Positions 24,683 through 31,964 of a stretch of DNA of 64,000 nt are shown piece after piece (the stretch's first letter is position 1; each line of letters starts with the position of its first letter). A program made the translations under genes and the position numbers. The notes under the pieces were generated by a model. It worked only from the letters and a program-made list of their open reading frames with translations. It did no database searches and had not been told where the DNA came from. This DNA is from CAUYXS01 sp965248495. GTDB taxonomy: Bacteria; Chloroflexota; Dehalococcoidia; Lucifugimonadales; Australimonadaceae. The DNA is taken from NCBI GenBank assembly GCA_965248495.1, contig CBDFJL010000003.1, forward strand, positions 1,612,001 to 1,676,000. The letters run 5' to 3'.

Positions 24683-26976
24683 TCGGCACGTCTCCACCGA
24701 CGCTCGAGGCCGCGGACAAGGCCACCGGGCGCACTGTCTATCTGCCCGACTTCGACGTGCCCGGCATGGCGCATGCCAAGGTACTCAGGAGCCCGTTTGC
24801 CCACGCGCGGCTCGTCTCCATCGACGCCTCCCGTGCGAACGCGCTGGACGGCGTGGTCTGCGTGCTCACACGCGAGGAGCTGCTGGCCGACCCCCGTGTC
24901 GAGGCCATGTACGGCTACGTGTTCCGGGACTCGCCGATCGTCGCGCTGGACCGCGTGCGCTACCAGGGGGACATCGTCGCGGTGGTGGTGGCCGATGAGC
25001 TCCAGACCGCTGAGGAGGCGCTGGAGCTCGTCGACGTTGAGTACGAGGAGCTGCCCTACGTCTTGGACGCCGAGCAGGCGATGGAGCCGGGTGCGCCCCT
25101 CGTCCACGACGAGATGCTGCCCATCGCCTCGGAGCTGCACCCGGTCGACGGCACCAACATCTGCCACCGAACGACGCTGGAGACCGGCGACGTGGCGAAG
25201 GGCTTCGCGGAGGCCTACGCAATCTTCGAGGACATGTACGAAGCGCCGCCCGTCCAGCACTGCGCTTTGGAGTTGCACGCCGTCATCGCCGACGTGCGAG
25301 ACGACGCCATGACGGTGTGGACGAATTGCCAGGCACCGTTCCCCTTGCGAACGGAGCTGGAGCGCATCTTCAAGCGCCCGGCTCGCGTCATCGTGTCCTA
25401 CGTTGGCGGCGGCTTCGGCAGCAAGAGCCGCGACCGCATCGAGGCGGTGGTCGCCGCTGCGTCCAATCTGGCCCGACGCCCGGTCCGCTTGGTGCTGACC
25501 CAGGAGGAGACCTTCCTCGGGGGGTACATTCGGCCCGCCTTCAAGTGCTGGATCAAGACCGGAGTGAAGGGCGACGGCACCATCGTGGCCCGCCAGTACC
25601 GCTTCGTGACCGACGTCGGCGGCTACGCCATCACGGGGGCGCGGAGCGCCAACAATACCGTCAAGGTCGCCACGGGCCCGTATCGCATCCCCAACGTGTT
25701 CGTCGAGTGCTTCGCGGTGTACACCAACAAGCCTCCGTCGGCTCCCTACCGGGGCCTGCCGACCACCCAGCACACGATGGCCTACGAGTCCCAGCTGGAC
25801 CGCATCGCACACGAGTTGGGCATCGACCCGGTGGAAATCCGGATGCGCAATCTGCTGGTCGAGGGTGACGTGCATGTCACTGGGGACCTCATCCGCTCGT
25901 CCCACGCCAAGGAGTGCCTGGCACAGACCGTCGAGGCCCTGGGCGAGCGCCCATCTCCACCGACGGCGGGCGTGCTGCGCGGTCGCGGCTTCTCCAGCAC
26001 CATCAAATACACCCTGACCCCGCCGCGGAGCTCCGTCGAGTCGGAGGCAGTCGTCGCGCTGGGGACGGACGGTGTTTACGAAGTGCGCGTCGCGACGGTG
26101 AACATCGGGCAGGGGTCCGATACCACGATGGCGCAGATCGCGGCCGAGGCCCTCGGCGCGACGCTGGCCGACATGCGGGTCGTCCACAGCGACACCGGGT
26201 TGGTTCCCCCCGACACGAGCACCACGGCCAGCCGGTCGACCTTCCACATGGGCAACGCGGTCCTCGATGCCGCGACCAAGCTGCGCGCGGAGATCATCGA
26301 CGTCTCGTCGGCGCTGCTCGAAGAGGAGGCGGAGGCCCTCGCGCTTGACGGCTCAGCCGTCCGAGTCGCTGCCGCCCCCGAGCGCCGCATCGGCCTCGTC
26401 GAGTTGGTGGAGGCGCAGGGCGGTCCGCTATCGATGTCCGGCGAGTGCGAGGTTGGCGGCACCTACGTTGACGCCGAAGGCCGCAGCTACCCGATCAGCT
26501 CCACCTTCTGGACCTTCGCGTCGGCCGGCGCTGACGTGGAGGTGTCCATGGAAACGGGTGAGGTTCGTCTGACCAAGGTCTCCTCCGCGGCGAACGTCGG
26601 CAAGGCCATCAACCCCGTGTCGGTCCACAGGCAGATCGAGGGAGGACTCGGCATGGAGCTGGGCCCGACGCTCTTTGAGCGGCTCGTGTGGGACGACACG
26701 GGCCAGTTGTTGACCTCGTCGCTGCTGGACTACCCGCTGCCGACGATGTCGACGATGCCCGAGTACGCGACCGCGCTCGTCGAGCCCCACTTCGAGGGCG
26801 GCCCATACGGCGCCAAGGGCATGGGAGAGGTTGGGTCCGTGGTGCTGCCGGCCGCCGTCCTGAACGCAGTCTACGACGCCACGGGTGTGCTCTTCCACAG
26901 CGTCCCATTGGACCCGGAGACCGTGCTGCGGGCGCTAGCGGAGGCCGCGGGCGAAGCCCCGGAGGAGCTCAAATGA
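24649..26976 (+). CDS. molybdenum hydroxylase molybdopterin-binding subunit, set 2
   Basis: A 775-residue catalytic subunit, paralogous to 20534-22798. It carries GGGFGSKSRDR, the Mo-site loop SAPYRGLPTTQHTMAYE, VNIGQGSDTTMAQIAAEALG and catalytic Glu727 in GAKGMGEVGS. I chose GTG 24649, which has AAGGGG 6 nt upstream; the open frame further upstream overlaps the FAD gene and is not family-like. The APYRG loop differs from both CO dehydrogenase forms and from set 1, suggesting another substrate. A 658-codon antisense frame across it is a GC-bias shadow. Confidence 0.9.
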   Translation: MRDAPSESHKVVGTSPPTLEAADKATGRTVYLPDFDVPGMAHAKVLRSPFAHARLVSIDASRANALDGVVCVLTREELLADPRVEAMYGYVFRDSPIVALDRVRYQGDIVAVVVADELQTAEEALELVDVEYEELPYVLDAEQAMEPGAPLVHDEMLPIASELHPVDGTNICHRTTLETGDVAKGFAEAYAIFEDMYEAPPVQHCALELHAVIADVRDDAMTVWTNCQAPFPLRTELERIFKRPARVIVSYVGGGFGSKSRDRIEAVVAAASNLARRPVRLVLTQEETFLGGYIRPAFKCWIKTGVKGDGTIVARQYRFVTDVGGYAITGARSANNTVKVATGPYRIPNVFVECFAVYTNKPPSAPYRGLPTTQHTMAYESQLDRIAHELGIDPVEIRMRNLLVEGDVHVTGDLIRSSHAKECLAQTVEALGERPSPPTAGVLRGRGFSSTIKYTLTPPRSSVESEAVVALGTDGVYEVRVATVNIGQGSDTTMAQIAAEALGATLADMRVVHSDTGLVPPDTSTTASRSTFHMGNAVLDAATKLRAEIIDVSSALLEEEAEALALDGSAVRVAAAPERRIGLVELVEAQGGPLSMSGECEVGGTYVDAEGRSYPISSTFWTFASAGADVEVSMETGEVRLTKVSSAANVGKAINPVSVHRQIEGGLGMELGPTLFERLVWDDTGQLLTSSLLDYPLPTMSTMPEYATALVEPHFEGGPYGAKGMGEVGSVVLPAAVLNAVYDATGVLFHSVPLDPETVLRALAEAAGEAPEELK

Positions 26977-27458
26977 ACGTGGAGCTGACGGTGAACGGCG
27001 AGCAGCACCGGGTCGACGTCGAACCGTGGCGCACGCTGCTATCGGTGTTGCGGGAAGACCTCGGCCTGACGGGGACCAAGAGCTACTGCTACTCGGGGGC
27101 GTGCGGCGCCTGCACGGTGCTGCTGGACGGTGAGTCGGCTTCGGCCTGCAGCCTCCTGGCGCCGCAGGTGCGTGGCCGGGCGGTGACGACGATTGAGGGG
27201 CTCACGCCCCTGGGTGAAGAGCCAACGTCCCAGGGCGCCCTCCACCCTATCCAACAGGCGTACATCGACCACTGGGGCTTGCAGTGTGGTTACTGCACGC
27301 CGGGCATGGTGTTGCTGACGAAGGCGCTGCTCGATGCCAATCCACACCCGACGGACGAGGAGATCGTCCGCCACATGAGTGGGAACATCTGTCGCTGCAC
27401 GGGCTACGCCGGGATCATGGAGTCGGTCCGCGCTGCTGCGGCCGCGCTGGGAGGCTGA
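26973..27458 (+). CDS. molybdenum hydroxylase [2Fe-2S] subunit, set 2
   Basis: A 161-residue iron-sulfur subunit with CYSGACGAC (N-terminal cluster), CGYCTPG and NICRCTGY (C-terminal cluster). It overlaps the large subunit through ATGA. With 23813 and 24649 it completes the second three-subunit enzyme. The pyrD-like gene starts 3 nt after its stop. Confidence 0.9.
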   Translation: MNVELTVNGEQHRVDVEPWRTLLSVLREDLGLTGTKSYCYSGACGACTVLLDGESASACSLLAPQVRGRAVTTIEGLTPLGEEPTSQGALHPIQQAYIDHWGLQCGYCTPGMVLLTKALLDANPHPTDEEIVRHMSGNICRCTGYAGIMESVRAAAAALGG

Positions 27459-27461
27459 GCC

Positions 27462-28513
27462 ATGGACGTCTATCGGCGCATCGTTCGGCCTATTCTGTTC
27501 CGGCTGACCGCGGACCAAGCGCATGGCCTCGCGAGGCTGGTGCTGCGGCTCGGGCCACTATGGCGGCTCATCGGGCTCTCATCTCGCTCCGGCAGCCCCC
27601 GGCTAAGGACGACGATGCACACGCCGATGGGGGAGCTCGCACTGGATAGCCCCATCGGCCTCGCCCCGGGACTCGACAAGGACGGACAGTTCATTCCGGC
27701 GTTGTCTCAGCTCGGCTTCGGGTACCTGGTCGTGGGCTCCATTACTAAGGAGCCGCGTCCCGGCAACCCGTTTCCGCGCCTCGTCCGCTACCCCGATACC
27801 GAGGCGATCGCCAACTCGATGGGGTTGCCAAGCCAGGGCCTGGATCTGGCCATCGAGACGCTTCGCCGCCGGCCCCGGACACGGGCAAAGGTCATTGGCA
27901 GCGTTGCGGGCTTCACGCTCGAAGAGCTGCTGGAGTGCGCCGAGCGCGTCGAGCCTTATGTCGATGCCGTGGAGATCGGGCTGGTCTGCCCGAACACGAC
28001 TCCGGAGGAGCGACTGGAGGAGCTGAGGCTCTTCACCGAGCTGGCGGAGACGCTGGCCGAGCGCCGACGCAAGCCGCTCTTCATCAAGCTGCCCCCCTAT
28101 TTCAACGATGCCGACCGGGACCGTGTCATGGCAATGTTGGACGTGTGCGTCCGGGTCGGCGTCGACGGGGTCAGTCTCCAGGGCAATGGCCGTACCCAGG
28201 AGCCCAGGCTTGGCACGGGGCAGGGCTCGCTTTCGGGCCGGCCGGCGCTGGCTGTACGCTACGCATCACGTGCGAGGTGGCGGACCGCAGCCAGGGGAAG
28301 CTGCTGATTCGCGTCTCGGGCGGCATCTTCACCGGCGCGGAGGCCGCCGAGGTGCTGAGGCAGGGCGCGGACGCTGTGGAGTTCTACACCGCCCTCGTCT
28401 ACCGGGGATGGAACGCCGCCAACGCGATGGCCAGGGAGCTCGACGCCGAGATGAAGCGCGTGGGCGCGGCCCATCCCGCCGACCTCCGGTCGAATCCCCT
28501 GGGCGCGCGCTGA
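27462..28513 (+). pseudogene. dihydroorotate dehydrogenase-like gene with frameshift
   Basis: Class 2 dihydroorotate dehydrogenase-type sequence: IGLAPGLDKDG, GSITKEPRPGNPFPR, IANSMGLPSQG and LFIKLPPYF in the first frame. Homology stops near 28250, where that frame goes on to meaningless sequence ending at 28307. The C-terminal part (ITCEVADRSQGKLLIRVSGG, ADAVEFYTALVYRGW) continues in another frame and ends at 28513. The two frames join if one base is missing around 28250-28256. Either the gene is recently broken or the assembly has an indel. Its place at the end of the hydroxylase operon is odd for pyrimidine synthesis, so a catabolic reductase role is possible. Confidence 0.75.
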
Positions 28514-28514
28514 C

Positions 28515-29300
28515 CTAGGCGCCGGGCAGCTCCGCCAGCTGACTGAGGTAGGCCCAGAGTCCGCTCTGCGCGTGGGTCCGCGCCGAGGTCTCGCCTGGCT
28601 CCCGCTTGAAGTGAGGCAGACTGCTTCGCATCATTGACGATGCGACCCAGTCGTCCACGTCTTCGGTGCTGAGGTGAGGGTGGTCGGGGCCCCCGGCGCA
28701 GCGCGCATACCAATTCATCTTTGCCTGCTCCTCCAGCTCCAGCATGGTGACGACGGCATCTTCCAGCGAAGCGCCCACGGTGATGGCGCCGTGGCCTCGA
28801 AGCAACATGGCCCTCCCGGATCCCATATACCCGGCCACCTCTATGCCGTCCTCCTCGGTGACGATGAGCTGGGAGCGCGGGTATAGGGGGAGCGGGTCGC
28901 GGACGAGGACGTTGCCCTCGTTGCACATAGGGACCAGGTCGCCACCGAGAACGCTGGCCAGGGTGGCAAAGCGTGGGTGCACGTGGACCACCGCCTCGAT
29001 CTCTGGGTGTGAGCGGAACATGCACGCGTGGAGCATGACCTCGCTGACCTGGCTGATGCCCGGTGGGCCCTCGATGAGGTTGGCCCCGAGGTCGCAGACG
29101 ACCATGTCCTCGGGCCTCATGAGGGCCAGTGCGTCGACTGCGTAGCCTCTGCCCTTCGTTACGAACTGGTCGGGAGCGCCGGGGACTCGCACGGATGCGT
29201 GGCCCAGCGACGCCAGCACGCCTTGCGCCATGCCGGTCTGCGCTAGCATGCGATTGGCGCTGGCGGTCTGCGCTTTTACTTCCAGCAAGTCGTCGGGCAT
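28515..29300 (-). CDS. class II aldolase/adducin family protein
   Basis: A 261-residue zinc-dependent aldolase-fold protein. Zinc ligands are His106 and His108 in HVHPRF and His170 in RGHGAI; the acid in the SEV element (Glu87) matches the family's base. Relatives cleave sugar phosphates (fuculose, ribulose) or decarboxylate hydroxy-acids. It ends 1 nt from the pyrD-like stop (convergent) and heads leftward from 29300; the CoA transferase upstream on the same strand is 111 bp away. The substrate is unknown. Confidence 0.87.
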   Translation of the reverse strand: MPDDLLEVKAQTASANRMLAQTGMAQGVLASLGHASVRVPGAPDQFVTKGRGYAVDALALMRPEDMVVCDLGANLIEGPPGISQVSEVMLHACMFRSHPEIEAVVHVHPRFATLASVLGGDLVPMCNEGNVLVRDPLPLYPRSQLIVTEEDGIEVAGYMGSGRAMLLRGHGAITVGASLEDAVVTMLELEEQAKMNWYARCAGGPDHPHLSTEDVDDWVASSMMRSSLPHFKREPGETSARTHAQSGLWAYLSQLAELPGA

Positions 29301-29411
29301 GGCGCACCTCTGATGGCTTAGTGGGTGGCGGCGGCGCGCGCCGCCGGTGAGAGCGTATCCGATTTCGAATCGTGACTGGCGTGCCCCCGCGCGAGCGCGG
29401 CGATGCCCCGG

Positions 29412-30569
29412 CTAGGCCTGCTCGCCAAGCCAATCTGCGAGCACCGCGTCGGTGTGCTCGCCCAGGCGGGGTGAGGGCCCAGCGGGCCCGGTCTCGGCTT
29501 CAGAAAACCGGAAGGGCGTGTTGGCGACGCGCCAGGTACCAAGCTGGGTGTGTGGGACCTCCGCGATCATGCCGCGCGAGACGACCTGCGGGTCCACAGC
29601 CAGCTGCCCGACGTCGGTGACCGGACCCGCAGGTACGCCGACCGCGCTCAGCCGCCGCAGCCACTCCTCGGTTGGATTCTCCGCGAAGGCTGCGTCCAGC
29701 ACCTCCTCCAGCGCGGTGCGGTTGGCGACCCTGGAGCGGTTGTCGCTGAACCGCGAGTCGTCCGCGAGGGTCGGGCGCGCGATGGCGGCGCAGAAGGCGC
29801 GCCAGAGTTGTGGGTCGTCGGAGAGCAGGGCCACGACGACCTGACCGTCGGCAGTGTCGAAGGTCTGGAATGGCGCGGCGGCCGGGTGTCGGGAGCCGAT
29901 GCGGCCCGGCACCTCCCCCGTGGCGAAGTACCGCCCCAGCGGATTCTCCATGAGCGTCACCTGACAGTCGAGCATGGCCGTGTCGATGTACTGACCCCGC
30001 CCGGTGGCGCTCCGTTGATACAACGCCGTCGTTATGGACAGCGCCGCGAATAGCCCCGCGAGGCTGTCGCCCAGCGATACGCCCGGCCGCAACGGCGCAC
30101 CCCCGGCCTCGCCAGTCACGCTCATCAGTCCGCCCATCGCCTGGACGACGGCGTCCAGCGCGGGGAGCTGCGCGTACGGCCCCTCCTGGCCGAAGCCGGT
30201 GATGGATGCGTAGACCAACCGCGGGTTGTCGCTGGCGAGGTCTGCGTACCCCAGGCCCAGGCGTCCCAGGGTTCCCGGCGCGTAGTTCTCGACGAGCACG
30301 TCGGCCTTCGCGGCCAGCCGCTTGAACGTCTCGCGGTCAGCGTCGTCGAAGATATCCAGGCTGACGGCGCGCTTGCCGCGGTTGACGCTTACGAAGTACG
30401 ACGTGTCATCGCCAACGAGCGGGCCAAGCCGCCGGGCCAGGTCTCCGCCTGGTGGGCGCTCGATCTTCACGACGTCGGCCCCCAGATCCGCCAGCAGCAT
30501 GGTGCAGAACGGGCCGGACAGTATCCGGCTCACGTCGAGCACCTTGATATCGCGAAGCGGTCCGTTCAT
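29412..30569 (-). CDS. family III CoA transferase (CaiB/BaiF)
   Basis: A 385-residue formyl-CoA-transferase-like enzyme that moves CoA between carboxylic acids. The start is GPLRDIKVLDVSRILSGPF. The catalytic Asp139 lies in ALDAVVQAMGG and SVNRGKRAVSLD is at about 61-72. I chose ATG 30569; the frame is open to 30680 but the extra 37 residues are basic and unlike the family. It probably activates an acid made by the neighbouring hydroxylase/decarboxylase pathway. Confidence 0.88.
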   Translation of the reverse strand: MNGPLRDIKVLDVSRILSGPFCTMLLADLGADVVKIERPPGGDLARRLGPLVGDDTSYFVSVNRGKRAVSLDIFDDADRETFKRLAAKADVLVENYAPGTLGRLGLGYADLASDNPRLVYASITGFGQEGPYAQLPALDAVVQAMGGLMSVTGEAGGAPLRPGVSLGDSLAGLFAALSITTALYQRSATGRGQYIDTAMLDCQVTLMENPLGRYFATGEVPGRIGSRHPAAAPFQTFDTADGQVVVALLSDDPQLWRAFCAAIARPTLADDSRFSDNRSRVANRTALEEVLDAAFAENPTEEWLRRLSAVGVPAGPVTDVGQLAVDPQVVSRGMIAEVPHTQLGTWRVANTPFRFSEAETGPAGPSPRLGEHTDAVLADWLGEQA

Positions 30570-30707
30570 GGAGACATCGTGCGGCGTGCCTGCGCGCGGG
30601 GTCGCTGATTTGTTGCGGCGGCTCTCTGCTGGCCGAACCGCAAGCGGGGCGGCACGTCGTTCGTGCCACCCCGCCTTCAATCGCGGTTGGGTCCGCTCAG
30701 TCGGCCG

Positions 30708-31715
30708 CTAGCCGGCCGGCGTCGCGGCGACCTGCTCGACCAGCTTGGGGTTTTCCGCGCGCCGGGTGGAGACGCCCGCCCAGTCTGCGGTCTTCCGGCT
30801 GACCTTGCCGTCACGGAAGAACTCCAGGAACGCCTGGTTGAACATCTCGGGTTGGTCGGTCTGGCCCTGGTGGCCACACTCGTCCGGGTAGAAGAACTGG
30901 ATGTTGTCGAACCCGACGTCCTCCTGCATGAACCCGTTCTCCACGGGGATGAGGACGTCCTGCTTCCCGTAGAGGTAGATGCCGGGGATGGTGAGCTTGT
31001 TGAAGCGGTCCTTGGTGCTCATCCGCGAGGACAGGTTCGGGTCGTTGAGCAGCCCATCGCGGGCCTTAGCGTTGGCCTCGAACGACTGCTTTTGACGGAT
31101 CGCGGCGTTGTTGCGCATCGTGATCAGCTCGGGCCAGATCGCGGACTGCGCGTAGATGATGCCCTCCATGAGGGTGCGCATGCTGGCTTCGGTGAAGTCG
31201 TAGTCAGGACGCACGTAGTCCGGGTTTGCGCTGTACTTGGAGTCCTTGCCGTCCACCCTCAGCGCGGGGTCCACGAGGTCGCCAACGCCGCCGGCGATGA
31301 GCCCGAAGCTCAGGATCCGGTCGGTGTGGTGCATCACGGTCTGCACGGTGTTGGTGCAACCCATTGAGTTGCCAGCCACGTGGAACTTGTCGATGCACAT
31401 TGCATCCGCGAAGTCGATGACGAACTGGACGTGGCTGAGCGTGCCCAGTGTTGGCCAGTACGCCTCGCGCGTGTCCGCCAGGCCGAAGCCGGGCATGTCC
31501 GGGCAGTAGACGCGGAAGCCATTGGCGCCCAGGAACGGGGCCATGAAGCGCCACCCCGCTGTGCCGGAGGAGCCGTTGATGCCGCCGTGGAGCAGAATGA
31601 TCGCGGGCCCCGTGTCGCCGGCGGTCATGTAGTGGGCCTTGGCGCCGTTGGCCAAGCGGACCCACCGGCTTGCCAGCCCTTCGACGTGAACGATGCCTTC
31701 TTCGGTAATTTCCAT
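30708..31715 (-). CDS. alpha/beta-fold hydrolase, paralogue of 4620-5597
   Basis: A 335-residue alpha/beta hydrolase with GNSMG (Ser117), GKQDVLIP and CGHQGQTDQPE carrying the His. It aligns without gaps over the first 120 residues with the hydrolase at 4620-5597 (60 of the first 80 identical by my count) and shares the end RRAENPKLVEQ..ATPAG. It has an insertion around 158-175 that the other lacks. The start ATG 31715 has AAGGAG 8 nt upstream; the GTG at 31724 overlaps that site and is rejected. Such MhpC-like paralogues with different lid loops usually differ in substrate. Confidence 0.87.
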   Translation of the reverse strand: MEITEEGIVHVEGLASRWVRLANGAKAHYMTAGDTGPAIILLHGGINGSSGTAGWRFMAPFLGANGFRVYCPDMPGFGLADTREAYWPTLGTLSHVQFVIDFADAMCIDKFHVAGNSMGCTNTVQTVMHHTDRILSFGLIAGGVGDLVDPALRVDGKDSKYSANPDYVRPDYDFTEASMRTLMEGIIYAQSAIWPELITMRNNAAIRQKQSFEANAKARDGLLNDPNLSSRMSTKDRFNKLTIPGIYLYGKQDVLIPVENGFMQEDVGFDNIQFFYPDECGHQGQTDQPEMFNQAFLEFFRDGKVSRKTADWAGVSTRRAENPKLVEQVAATPAG

Positions 31716-31898
31716 TTGCGTCACTCCTTGGCCTTGTCGGCCCCGCTTTCGGCTCGTCGAGCCGTCCGATGCTGCTGACTCCGATGGCCCGGTACCGCCC
31801 CAAAACGGCCCTAGGCGTCGGCTGAGGGTCGCAGGCTAGCGCTTGGCGGTTGCGTGGTCAACCAACGGGAGGCGGGGCCCGCTCCAGCCGGGCCGTCA

Positions 31899-31964
31899 CT
31901 ACGCCGGTTTGTCGCCCTTCAGCGTGATGCGGTGCATGACGCGGCGGTACCCTTGGGCGTCGCC
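31899..31964 (-). pseudogene. possible 3'-end remnant of a TauD/TfdA-type dioxygenase gene
   Basis: Directly after the protease stop, the minus strand reads GDAQGYRRVMHRITLKGDKPA and then TAG. This closely resembles the C-terminal end of TauD/TfdA 2-oxoglutarate dioxygenases (R-x-M-[NH]-R-x-T-x3-GDKP). Nothing upstream belongs to such a gene, because the protease ends at 31964. It looks like a leftover tail of a deleted gene. The piece is short, so chance similarity is possible. Confidence 0.35.

Noticed and set aside
24271..26247. 658-codon open frame antisense to the set 2 molybdenum subunit
   Set aside because: It mirrors a clearly conserved gene and has no family-like sequence; a normal effect of GC-rich codon use.
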